DNA from: Paulinella micropora
Taxonomy: Eukaryota > Cercozoa > Imbricatea > Euglyphida
Direction of reading: 5' to 3'
DNA: 22,629 bases
NCBI GenBank assembly: GCA_009731375.1
Contig: BJOX01000059.1
Coordinates: 1,157,551-1,180,179 of the forward strand
The translations under genes were made by a program, and so were the position numbers. The notes below the pieces were generated by a model. It saw only the letters and a program-made list of their open reading frames with translations. It made no database searches and had not been told where the DNA came from. Position 1 is the stretch's first letter. Every line of letters starts with the position of its first letter. Positions 15,098 through 22,358 of the stretch are shown here, piece by piece.

Positions 15098-16075
15098 ATG
15101 GACACTGAAGAAAAACTGCTCGTGCCGGAAGAATCGCGGTTTTGTCTCTTTCCCATCAGGCGTCCACAGTTGTATTCATTCTATGAAGCTTCCCTGCGCT
15201 CGTTCTGGACGGCAGATGAGCTAGACCTGAGCCGGGAACAGGCCGATTTCAAGAAACTGAGTGCCGATGAACAGCATTTTATCAAGATGGTGCTGGGCTT
15301 CTTTGCTAGCTCGGACGGCATCATCCAAGAGAACCTGGCCGCTAATTTTTTGGCCGAGGTGCAGTATTCCGAAGCGAGACTTTTTTATTCTTACCAGATC
15401 TTTAATGAGGCCGAACACTCGCGGACCTACAGCCTGTTGATCGACACGATCATCAGCGACCAGCAAGAGAAGGACAAGCTGTTCAATGCGATCACGCAGG
15501 TCCCGACCGTCGCACAAAAAGCCAAGTGGGCGCTGCAGTGGCTCAGCCCGGCCCGGTCTTCGTTTGCCGAGCGGCTGGTGGCGTTCGCTTGTGTGGAACT
15601 TGTCCAGTTCGCCTCTTCTTTCGCCTCCATCTTTTGGCTGAAACAAAAGCACCCGGGCCTGCTGCAGGGCCTGTGCACCAGCAACGAGTTTATTGCGCGG
15701 GACGAGACGCAGCACGGCCTGTTCGCGTGCCACTTGTACAAACACCACGTGTCGAACAAGCTGCAGATGTCACGCGTTTTCCAGATCGTCGCTGGCTGCG
15801 TCGAAGTCGAGCGGAGGTTCATCAGCGAGTCGCTGCCCGTGAATCTGTTGGGCCTGAACGCGACGCTGATGGAGCGGTACGTCGAGTTTGTGGCGGACGG
15901 CCTGTTGCAGAACTTGGGCCTGGGCGAAAAGCTGTACGGGGTGGCCAAGTGCCCCTTGCCCTTCATGGAGCAGCTAGGCGTGGTAGGCAAGACTAACTTT
16001 TTCGAGAAGAGAGTGAGCGAGTACGCGCGGGCGCCGGCCAAGGAGCCGGAATGGGGCCTAGACCAGGACTTCTAG
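15098..16075 (+). CDS. nrdB: Ribonucleotide reductase small subunit (R2, class Ia type)
   Basis: ATG at 15098 gives 325 residues; TAG at 16073-16075. It makes the tyrosyl radical that drives reduction of ribonucleotides to deoxyribonucleotides together with the large subunit R1. Iron ligands and the radical Tyr are visible: D43 (ELDLS), E104 and H107 and Y111 (EAEHSRTY), E167 (CVELVQF), and E203 and H206 (RDETQH). The C-terminus LDQDF matches the acidic-Phe tail that binds R1. The start is at the usual place, with FCLFPIRRPQLYSFYE directly after it. No R1 gene is in the window, so R1 is elsewhere in the genome or supplied by the host. It is a full-length, apparently active enzyme. Confidence 0.95.
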   Translation: MDTEEKLLVPEESRFCLFPIRRPQLYSFYEASLRSFWTADELDLSREQADFKKLSADEQHFIKMVLGFFASSDGIIQENLAANFLAEVQYSEARLFYSYQIFNEAEHSRTYSLLIDTIISDQQEKDKLFNAITQVPTVAQKAKWALQWLSPARSSFAERLVAFACVELVQFASSFASIFWLKQKHPGLLQGLCTSNEFIARDETQHGLFACHLYKHHVSNKLQMSRVFQIVAGCVEVERRFISESLPVNLLGLNATLMERYVEFVADGLLQNLGLGEKLYGVAKCPLPFMEQLGVVGKTNFFEKRVSEYARAPAKEPEWGLDQDF

Positions 16076-16368
16076 CCATTGATGGTGTCAGGCAGCATCT
16101 CCACGACCGTCTCATCTATCGTCATTTCGTCAGCCTCGGCCTCGACGACCGCGCGAGCGGCTGCCTCGGCTGCTGTCGCCTCTGCCTCCTCTTGTTGTTG
16201 GATAAGCGTCTTAACTTGCTCGCGCATCGCCTTGCAATCACAGACCCTTTCGCACAGCGCGATCTGCAGCTGTAACTTCTCTCGTTCGACCGCCAGTATC
16301 CGGCGGCGGGCTAGGCACGTGGCCAGCTCGTTCTCGTTCTCGGCTAGTGCTTGTCGCAACGCGTCCAT
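16072..16368 (-). CDS. Coiled-coil protein, 98 aa
   Basis: ATG at 16368, TAG at 16072-16074. The stop shares the CTAG with the reductase stop on the other strand. The sequence is one long heptad-like helix (about residues 1-85: LRQALAENENELATC, LAVEREKLQLQIALCE, QVKTLIQQQEEAEATA), Ala/Glu-rich, then an acidic end (IDETVVEMLPD). Three Cys residues lie in the first half. There is no TM segment. It is probably a structural or scaffolding oligomer; the family is not recognised. The leader has TTTTTTTTCTTTCG. Confidence 0.65.
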   Translation of the reverse strand: MDALRQALAENENELATCLARRRILAVEREKLQLQIALCERVCDCKAMREQVKTLIQQQEEAEATAAEAAARAVVEAEADEMTIDETVVEMLPDTING

Positions 16369-16390
16369 TTTTAATTAAAAAATACAGACT

Positions 16391-16404
16391 CGAAAGAAAA
16401 AAAA
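16391..16404 (-). promoter_or_regulatory. Putative promoter motif (T-run + TCTT, minus strand)
   Basis: Read leftward this is a T-run followed by CTTTCG, 23 bases before the ATG at 16368. It begins right at the end of the fibre gene. Confidence 0.35.
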
Positions 16405-19032
16405 TCAGCCCGGAATCTCGGTAATGGTCACTCTACCCCTTTCATAAACAGCCGTCCCACCAATAACAAGTTTCCAAGTGACAGCGCCTTGTGTGTCGCC
16501 GTAAGCTTCGAACCAAATATATTCGTTCGCTGCCACTTCCATGATACCCGACAGGCTTAGCGAAGTGTACCGCCCGTTGCCATAGAGCCCATGGGCGCCC
16601 CCTGTTACCTCAAAATTGCCTTCTGTCTGTTGTACGCCGGTGCTTGAGGCGGGTCTCACTGAATTCCTTTCGACCCAGACATCGTAATAGGCGCCACTGG
16701 TCGGCGGGTTGTTGGTAGCCGCTGCCGAAGTAATAAACTTGAACGAGGCGGTGATCAGCCATTTTCTGGGCATACCGGCCGTATTCTGCCAGGTCGTGAA
16801 GCCGTTGGCATGGCTTACGGTGATGTTGCCGTATATGGGCGCCAGCCTCACTACGCCATCGACCGGGATCTTCCTGGCAGTTCCACTATTAACAGAGACG
16901 GCCGTGTCGCTCGTCAGCCAGTGGCCTCGGTCCCAGGTGCCCAGCTCGAACTGCCCGAGGTCGTTGATCTGTACCACGCGGTCCGTGCCGGCGGAGGGCA
17001 GCGCGGTCAGCAACGTCGTGGTGATTTTGCCGCTCGTGATCGTATCCACGCCCGTGAGGCCCGTGGCAGTGGCCGACACGCCCTCGGACTCAACGACGGG
17101 CGCAAAGGTCCCCACGACGGACGCGGCACTCGAATGTACCGAAGTGACAATAAACCGGTGGTAGTAATAGAACGCGGTCGACGCGGGCGCGCTCGAGTTC
17201 AGGGTCTGTGACGTCGTGGTAAAAGAGAAGTTACCGGACCAGACCAGTGTCCAAGTACTGCCATTGTCCGACCCCGCCAACGTGAAGCTTTTGGTTGAGG
17301 TACTGAGAGTAACTCCGTTGGTCAACGCGAAGCTCGTGATCCTGTACCGGCGCCGCTGGTGCTGGAGCGTAAAGTACTCGCCGTACACGTTGCTGCCGCC
17401 TACGTTGGTAACGGCGTTGTTGGTTGTGTTGATACTCCCGTCCGAGTTGTAGTTGCCGAGGCTAGTCCAACCATTGGCAGCGACACCATCGAAAACTCTG
17501 TAGCTCTCCTGGCTAGCTTGTGCGGAAGAGTGGCTGAGCACCCAGTTAGGGTCCGTGGTAGGCGTATAGGCCGACATGGAAGTCCAGGTCGGCAGCGCCA
17601 CCGAGCCAGAAGTCACGACCGTGGTGGAAGTGCTCTGGGGCACCATCTGCCCCGCAGAAGTCAGGCTCAGAACGGCAGTCTGGGCCGGCGCGGAGGCTAA
17701 CTGGGTGAATAACGAGCTGGCCGCTCCTGTCGCTAGCTGGCCGCTGGAATCAAGGGTCACTAACGCAGTGCTACCAGGCAGGGCGGTCGGTAGCTGGAGT
17801 GCAGAGGAGCCAGAAGCCGGGGCGGCGAGTGTGCTGGTGCCTCCAGCCCCGCTGAGTGACAGCAAACTGGCAGCCCCTGTCGCTAGCTGGCCTCCCGAGT
17901 CCACTGTCACGAGCGAGGTGCTGCCAGGCAGCGAACCCAGTGTCTTTAGCGACGAAGCACTCAGCGCCCCGGCCGGGGTCAGCGACACCAGCGACGTCGC
18001 CGCGGGAGGGTCGGCGTTGATTGTCAGTGTGGTCAGGTAGCCAGTGTTGGTCGCGGTGCTGGCAGCGAGAGTAAGCGGGGCAGAATCTGGCACGAACGTC
18101 GGCACAAGGCCGCCGATCTGGCAGCTGGTAGTTGCGACGGCCTGGATCTGCTCGACCACAAGCCGGTGGTACTTGTAGGCGCTGTTGCCAGCAGAAGGGG
18201 TCAGCGTGTTCAGTGTGTAAGTGCCTCCAGTTAGGCTAGTAAAGCGGTTTAGGTCGACCCAGGTCGAGTCGTTATCAGAGCCCTGGAGCAACACTTGTTT
18301 GGGTGACCAGGTGTTACCGTTAGGCGAACCCCATATGTTAATAGAGGACATTCGGTGCTTGCGCGGGTTGTATATCTTAATCCACTGGCTGCCCACACCG
18401 TTGACATACCCACCATTAGAGGCCCAGTAATAAAAGTTGTTGTTCTGCACAACTTTGTCCACCCAGTAGTCGGAGTTGGCGTTCGAGGAAGAAGCCGCCA
18501 GAGTCCACGAATTCGCGGTCGCCAAGGTGCCCGAAACGACTGTCCAGCTATTGTAGGCGGTCGGCCAGACTGGTCCTGTCACTTCGGTCGTAGGTTGCTG
18601 TGTGTGACTGAGCTGGCCACTGGCGCCGATAGTCACTAGTGACGTGCTGCTTGGTAGAGCGGTCGGCAGCCTGAGCGAAGAAGAACCAGTAGTCGGAGCG
18701 GAAAGCGTGCTGTCGCCGCCCGCCCCCGTCAGCTTGAGCGTCGACGAGTTCACGAGATTCGCGAGCGACACTTGGTGGGGGTTGTTGTAGTTCGTCGTGT
18801 GTGAGGTGAAGGCGGTAGTAGTAGGGGCTCCGACCTGGGCGGCCGTGACTTGGTGAGGGTTGGCGTAGTCTATTAAGTGACTGCTGAGGCCCGGCGCGCC
18901 GTCACTCGCCCATCTCACGCCCCCGTCGCCGTCCGAGACGAGGACGTCGCCGTTCTGTCCGGCCCCCGGCAGCACAAAAGAGTCAGTCGAGCCATCGAGC
19001 CGGCGGCGCTTGTTTCCCCGGCCAGAGTCCAT
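16405..19032 (-). CDS. Fibre/adhesin-like protein with discoidin-like and C1q-like domains, 875 aa
   Basis: ATG at 19032, stop at 16405-16407. The N-terminus is MDSGRGNKRRRLDG. It continues with phage-fibre-like NPHQVT repeats (DYANPHQVTAAQ near 55-65, NYNNPHQVSLAN near 81-92). Linker repeats follow: 'LP-x-ALP-x-ST-x-LVT-x-x-SGQL' near 121-142, 364-385 and 411-434. Two discoidin (F5/8 type C)-like domains, about 160-312 and 490-645, each have a QWI/YFTL strand, a GSDN(D/G)STW motif and a Y-(K/Y)-Y-H-R-(L/F) strand; these bind sugars or lipids in known families. A C-terminal beta-sandwich (about 730-873, YTSLSLSGIMEVAANEYIW) resembles C1q/TNF-like trimeric heads. Together this looks like a trimeric host-attachment fibre. 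There is no signal peptide, which fits assembly inside the cell. Confidence 0.75.
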   Translation of the reverse strand: MDSGRGNKRRRLDGSTDSFVLPGAGQNGDVLVSDGDGGVRWASDGAPGLSSHLIDYANPHQVTAAQVGAPTTTAFTSHTTNYNNPHQVSLANLVNSSTLKLTGAGGDSTLSAPTTGSSSLRLPTALPSSTSLVTIGASGQLSHTQQPTTEVTGPVWPTAYNSWTVVSGTLATANSWTLAASSSNANSDYWVDKVVQNNNFYYWASNGGYVNGVGSQWIKIYNPRKHRMSSINIWGSPNGNTWSPKQVLLQGSDNDSTWVDLNRFTSLTGGTYTLNTLTPSAGNSAYKYHRLVVEQIQAVATTSCQIGGLVPTFVPDSAPLTLAASTATNTGYLTTLTINADPPAATSLVSLTPAGALSASSLKTLGSLPGSTSLVTVDSGGQLATGAASLLSLSGAGGTSTLAAPASGSSALQLPTALPGSTALVTLDSSGQLATGAASSLFTQLASAPAQTAVLSLTSAGQMVPQSTSTTVVTSGSVALPTWTSMSAYTPTTDPNWVLSHSSAQASQESYRVFDGVAANGWTSLGNYNSDGSINTTNNAVTNVGGSNVYGEYFTLQHQRRRYRITSFALTNGVTLSTSTKSFTLAGSDNGSTWTLVWSGNFSFTTTSQTLNSSAPASTAFYYYHRFIVTSVHSSAASVVGTFAPVVESEGVSATATGLTGVDTITSGKITTTLLTALPSAGTDRVVQINDLGQFELGTWDRGHWLTSDTAVSVNSGTARKIPVDGVVRLAPIYGNITVSHANGFTTWQNTAGMPRKWLITASFKFITSAAATNNPPTSGAYYDVWVERNSVRPASSTGVQQTEGNFEVTGGAHGLYGNGRYTSLSLSGIMEVAANEYIWFEAYGDTQGAVTWKLVIGGTAVYERGRVTITEIPG

Positions 19033-19079
19033 TTAGTTTACTGACTCACAAAGAGAGAAAAAAAAGTTTTTAGTTATTT

Positions 19080-19298
19080 TTACAGAATCTCGTCTAGGAA
19101 ATTGTCCACGAAGCGCATCCGCTCCGCCCAAGTGTCTCCGCCGGGGACGTCTCGCGCGGGGTTGATGCAGGCGCCGTCACCGTAAGGGCGGCACACGAGG
19201 GAGGCTAAGTCACGAGGGTCCCCCTTTTTACAAGTCCCCGACCAGTACAGTTGCCCTTCAAAAAAGCAGGCGCCACAGGTAGGACAAACAGCTAGCAT
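19080..19298 (-). CDS. Small zinc-ribbon-like protein, 72 aa
   Basis: ATG at 19298, stop at 19080-19082. Cys residues are at about 5, 8, 11, 23, 36 and 44 (CPTCGAC, GTCKKG, LVCRP, ACINP), then GGDTWAERMRFVDNFLDEIL. The order CPxCG, W-x-G, D-L-A-S/G-LVC, C-I-N-P and G-D-T-W resembles a small protein I associate with algal giant viruses. A structural zinc site is likely; the function is unknown. The leader on the minus strand contains TTTTTTTCTTCGTTG. Confidence 0.65.
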   Translation of the reverse strand: MLAVCPTCGACFFEGQLYWSGTCKKGDPRDLASLVCRPYGDGACINPARDVPGGDTWAERMRFVDNFLDEIL

Positions 19299-19329
19299 TT
19301 GTCGACCACGCTTTCGATGATATTAAAAG

Positions 19330-19344
19330 CAACGAAGAAAAAAA
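19330..19344 (-). promoter_or_regulatory. Putative promoter motif (minus strand)
   Basis: Read leftward: TTTTTTTCTTCGTTG, 31 bases before the ATG at 19298. It is the same T-run + TCTT layout as at 2235 and 16391. Confidence 0.4.
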
Positions 19345-19361
19345 CAAACAAGGAAATTATC

Positions 19362-19397
19362 AAAGAGACTGATATTTATGAAAACATCAGTCTCTTT
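19362..19397. terminator. Perfect 12-bp hairpin in the 3' region
   Basis: AAAGAGACTGAT and ATCAGTCTCTTT are perfect inverted repeats around a 12-base loop (19374-19385). It lies downstream of the stop of the minus-strand gene 19507-20520 and upstream of the zinc-ribbon gene. Mimivirus-type genomes end transcripts at such hairpins, so a 3'-end role is plausible. Confidence 0.5.
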
Positions 19398-19401
19398 AGA
19401 A

Positions 19402-19453
19402 ATGGGCCAATTTGGCCAATGATTTCAGGGGAGAGGTGTCCAAGTTGGCCCAT
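19402..19453. repeat. Imperfect inverted repeat next to the 19362 hairpin
   Basis: ATGGGCCAATTTGG at 19402-19415 and CCAAGTTGGCCCAT at 19440-19453 pair at 13 of 14 positions. The left arm also contains the palindrome GGCCAATTTGGCC. It is the second hairpin in the same 209-base spacer. Confidence 0.5.
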
Positions 19454-19506
19454 CATTAAAAACTGTTATCATTTTTTGCGGCTTTTTAATCATCATAAGT
19501 ACAATT

Positions 19507-20520
19507 TCAGCTCATGTCAAAAGATGGCATGCGAACCAAGAAAGGCCACTCGTTAGAGGGCGGCAGCCCTTGAGGAATCGAAAAGAAGGAGTTCAAACGG
19601 TGTGCCACGTGTTCGAACACTGCTTTTAGCCCCGCGTTCAGGCGAAGTTCGACAAAGGTCCAGTACATTCGCATGTATCTGTCGAGGAGATCCGCCTCAT
19701 CTAGATCACCAAGAAGAAGGGCCATGGAGCCCAGTACACCCGCGTTTGTTACCAAGCTCCAGTAACTACACGATTCCAGCCATTCCGCCTCTACTGCTTC
19801 CTTGAAGACAATGTCGCCGTGCAGCGCCCGTGCATCCTCTGAATACACCATCGTCCAGTACGCATGCTCGTGTAGAGGGAAAAACGGCAACGGTATATTA
19901 CCAAGCGCCGTGATCCTCCAATATTCACCGTTGACCAACGTGTCAGTGGGCATGGGATCATAACAAACAGATGGTTCGAGGTAGGAGCAAACTATGTTGG
20001 CAAGATCAGGGACCAGATAAGGCTTCAACACAATCGGGGCCGCGTGCGGTAGAAGCAAGAGCTCCGCGATCTCGCCAGGAGAATTCCAATACCCGCCCAA
20101 AATGTTTATATCCAGTATTGACAGCATCCTCTTGCCTGGGCAGGCAGTGAAGAAATCCCATGGCTGGCCAATGTTCCTTCCACCCGTAAATTCCAAGTCT
20201 CGTTTGCTAGGGTCTTGGCCTGATTCCGTCGACTCTCGTATAAGCGATCGGATAGGCACTTCCTCGATACGATCCGGCAACGGGACGATCTTGCGCGCGA
20301 GCGCGCTCAGTTCCGCTTGGTCAGACGGTGGTGCCGCCGATCGTCGCGCCAGCGTGGCCAGGGTAAACGGGGCTTTGATCACTGGTACGGTGGACGGGCT
20401 GGTCGTGCGGACGAACGCGGTGATGAGTGGTTGGCCGGTCAGCCGCCGGCGCTTGCCGGCTGGTTGCGGGGTGTCCGTAACTTGTGGCAGGCGCTTAGAG
20501 GAGACAGTGGATTTCATCAT
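19507..20520 (-). CDS. Unrecognised 337-aa protein, paralogue of 20974-21855
   Basis: I chose the ATG at 20520 (tandem MM). The open frame continues upstream to 21150, but that part lies in a palindrome-rich spacer and antisense to the neighbour. Stop at 19507-19509. Residues about 26-31 are KRRRLTG. The core and C-terminal half match the divergent neighbour: IVCSYLEPSVCYDPMP, then EAEWLESCSYWSL, then LDRYMRMYWTFVELRLNAGL and FEHVAHRLNSF. There is no TM segment. 'VPDLANIVCSYL' faintly recalls an F-box-like start, but the rest of the fold is not recognisable. It is less GC-rich than its paralogue. Confidence 0.7.
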   Translation of the reverse strand: MMKSTVSSKRLPQVTDTPQPAGKRRRLTGQPLITAFVRTTSPSTVPVIKAPFTLATLARRSAAPPSDQAELSALARKIVPLPDRIEEVPIRSLIRESTESGQDPSKRDLEFTGGRNIGQPWDFFTACPGKRMLSILDINILGGYWNSPGEIAELLLLPHAAPIVLKPYLVPDLANIVCSYLEPSVCYDPMPTDTLVNGEYWRITALGNIPLPFFPLHEHAYWTMVYSEDARALHGDIVFKEAVEAEWLESCSYWSLVTNAGVLGSMALLLGDLDEADLLDRYMRMYWTFVELRLNAGLKAVFEHVAHRLNSFFSIPQGLPPSNEWPFLVRMPSFDMS

Positions 20521-20973
20521 GGTACCTGTAGACAAGTGAATTTTAACGTGTTTTGCGGCCACACTGAAATTTTCGCGAAAATTTAGTGTGTTTTGCGGCG
20601 CGGTAAATTTTCGCGAATTCGACCACTGCCAGTGGTGGGGGCAAAAATGGCAATGGGTTCGTTCCGGCTCCAGGGACTTTTGGGTTCGCTTGGGAACCCA
20701 AGTCTGAGCTCGACAAGGCCGACAACTGGTCTGCCGAGGCGTGCGACCGGGCACGCGCCGCTGGTCCGGCCGGCTCCTGTCCGCCGGGCCGACGACTGCC
20801 TTTTTTTCCCATATCACTGCCTTTTTTGCAGGACAAAAAGGCAATACGTGCCTGAACCTGCCAAACGGCGCGGGTCGCGACCTCGACCTAAGCCAGCCAA
20901 GGGAGTAACGGACGGTACCCAACCACCCCCATAATCCCGACCTAGCCCAACCTAGGAAGCACTCCCCAAAAAA
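20521..20973. promoter_or_regulatory. Palindrome-rich divergent spacer (453 bases)
   Basis: I see no gene here. It contains a 31-base near-perfect palindrome at 20560-20590 flanked by direct repeats, a partial third copy of its core near 20605-20619, ACCACTG-C-CAGTGGT at 20622-20636, TTGGGTTC/GAACCCAA at 20680-20701, and a TGCCTTTTT/AAAAAGGCA pair near 20819-20845. It lacks the TCTT promoter motif used by the left-hand genes. It may be a bidirectional regulatory region or a replication origin. Confidence 0.5.
20548..20599. repeat. Direct repeat GTGTTTTGCGGC flanking a palindrome
   Basis: GTGTTTTGCGGC occurs at 20548-20559 and 20588-20599. Between them, CACACT-g-AAATTTTCG (20560-20575) pairs with CGAAAATTTAGTGTG (20576-20590), with only one bulged G. 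The inner 18 bases are a perfect palindrome. Confidence 0.7.
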
Positions 20974-21855
20974 ATGCGCCGAAATTCTGCCGCCATGGGT
21001 GCCACCGCCGCCACCGCCCGCCCCACCAAGCGCCGCCGCACCATCCTGCCCGGCGGCCGCCTGACCGCGCTCGCCCCGCCGCCTGGCTACAGCCCCGCCC
21101 CCTGTGACCCGGCCGCCGTGGCCCGGCTGGACGCCGACCGACCCGTGCACCGGGACCCCGACTGGGACGCACTGCTGACCAAGGCGGCCACCCAGGGGCT
21201 GGACGTCAACGACCGGCGGCTACGGCTGGCAGTAAAGCCCTACCCGTGGAGCCAGCTGGCCGCTACCGCCCTACCACCGGAGGACGCCTCGCTGCTCTCC
21301 TTGCTGGACCTCGCCCTGCTCAGCGCGCCTACCGACCCGTACAGGCCTGCCGGCTGGCTCTTGCCCAGTCTGCCACTGGAGCTGCGGACCCTGCATGCCC
21401 CGGTCGCCAAGTGGCTGGGCAAGTACATGGCGGCAGTCTGTGCCCAACTAGTTTGCAGCTACCTGCCGACCCCTGCTTACTACCGCCCGCTACCCAAGGG
21501 GGCTCTGCGGAACCTACCCCGTGCCCGCCGCGGGGACCTCTACAACCTCATCTACCTGCTGTGCCCGTTCCATAGATGGCAGGAATGGTATGACGGCCGG
21601 GGCCAGAAGCACAAGGCCCTGGCCAACCACCCCGCCATCCATGAAGCGGAATTCCAGAAAGAGTGGCTGGGATACCACAGCCCCGGGGTACTGGAGGAAG
21701 ACGACCTGCTCCACGTTGACGAAGACAATTCCCACAGAGCCTGGCGATTCTACAGATGCTACGAGCACCTGTACTGGACGGCAGTGGAAGACAAACTCAA
21801 CCGGCGCCTACGGACTGTCTTCCAGCGCCTAGCTAGAAAACTCAGCGAGTTGTAG
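20974..21855 (+). CDS. Unrecognised 293-aa protein, paralogue of 19507-20520
   Basis: ATG at 20974; a second in-frame ATG at 20995 sits in GCCGCCATGG, an ideal eukaryotic start context, and may be the real start (286 aa). Stop TAG 21853-21855, with AATAAA at 21862-21867 just after it. A basic KRRRT motif lies near residue 20. Shared blocks with the divergent neighbour: LVCSYLPTPAYYRPLP, EFQKEWLGYHS, CYEHLYWTAVEDKLNRRLRT and FQRLARKL. It is strikingly GC-rich with C/G-ending codons, more than its paralogue and the left-hand genes, which suggests a different history. There is no TM segment or known domain. I cannot assign a function. Confidence 0.7.
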   Translation: MRRNSAAMGATAATARPTKRRRTILPGGRLTALAPPPGYSPAPCDPAAVARLDADRPVHRDPDWDALLTKAATQGLDVNDRRLRLAVKPYPWSQLAATALPPEDASLLSLLDLALLSAPTDPYRPAGWLLPSLPLELRTLHAPVAKWLGKYMAAVCAQLVCSYLPTPAYYRPLPKGALRNLPRARRGDLYNLIYLLCPFHRWQEWYDGRGQKHKALANHPAIHEAEFQKEWLGYHSPGVLEEDDLLHVDEDNSHRAWRFYRCYEHLYWTAVEDKLNRRLRTVFQRLARKLSEL

Positions 21856-21861
21856 CGATTC

Positions 21862-21867
21862 AATAAA
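21862..21867 (+). terminator. Canonical poly(A) signal AATAAA
   Basis: AATAAA lies 6 bases after the stop of the 293-aa gene. It is a eukaryote-style 3'-end signal, consistent with nuclear or host-type processing. The short distance to the stop makes it tentative. Confidence 0.4.
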
Positions 21868-21977
21868 ATCATATCCTAACTGTCTTTTCCTTGTCGGTTG
21901 GGCCCTGTGTAGGGCAGAGCCAGACTCCGGCGGGCAGCCAAGTGCGCCCACCCTACAATTTTTTTCTCACATAATGC

Positions 21978-22056
21978 GGTGGTTCGTTTTTGACCTCTGC
22001 GCCACCCAACTCATCTATAGCTTACACTTGCTGGTCAAGGTCAAAAACGAACCACC
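21978..22056. repeat. Terminal hairpin element 1 (79 nt)
   Basis: The arms are GGTGGTTCGTTTTTGACC (21978-21995) and GGTCAAAAACGAACCACC (22039-22056), a perfect 18-bp stem. The 43-base loop includes CATCTATAG. It is preceded by GGGCAGCCAAGTGC, which also precedes elements 2 and 3. Confidence 0.9.
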
Positions 22057-22108
22057 CGATTCAAAAGCGCGCGGGCAGCCAAGTGCACCCACCCCCACTT
22101 TTTTTTAC

Positions 22109-22187
22109 AGTGGTTCGTTTTTGACCTCTGCGCCACCCAACTCATCTATAGCTTACACTTGCTGGTCAAGGTCAAAAACGAACCACT
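22109..22187. repeat. Terminal hairpin element 2 (79 nt)
   Basis: Same arms and loop as element 1, except that the outermost pair is A-T instead of G-C (A22109 with T22187). Both partners changed together, so the stem is kept. A T-run lies just before it. Confidence 0.9.
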
Positions 22188-22220
22188 CGATTCAAAAGTG
22201 AGCGGGCAGCCAAGTGCACC

Positions 22221-22299
22221 GGTGGTTCGTTTTTGACCTCTGCGCCACCCAACTCATCTATAGCGTACACTTGCTGGTCAAGGTCAAAAACGAACCACC
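22221..22299. repeat. Terminal hairpin element 3 (79 nt)
   Basis: Perfect 18-bp arms as in element 1; the loop differs at one visible base (TATAGCGTAC for TATAGCTTAC). It is separated from element 2 by a 33-base spacer that begins CGATTCAAAAG, like the spacer after element 1. Confidence 0.9.
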
Positions 22300-22358
22300 C
22301 GATTCAAACGCGCGCGCCAAAGACGCGGCTCTCCCCACGGAAGCGCGCGCCAGCATCC

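Noticed and set aside
15057-15230. Short frame from the ATG at 15057 upstream of the reductase
   Set aside because: It overlaps the well-supported R2 frame, has no similarity to anything here and reads like a shadow.
20521-21150. N-terminal extension of the 337-aa protein to 21150
   Set aside because: It crosses the palindrome-rich spacer and lies antisense to the 293-aa gene; similarity to the paralogue and the basic motif begin only after the ATG at 20520.
21978-22299. CRISPR-like array
   Set aside because: The repeats are long, have perfect internal stems, near-identical loops and very similar spacers; there are no cas genes.
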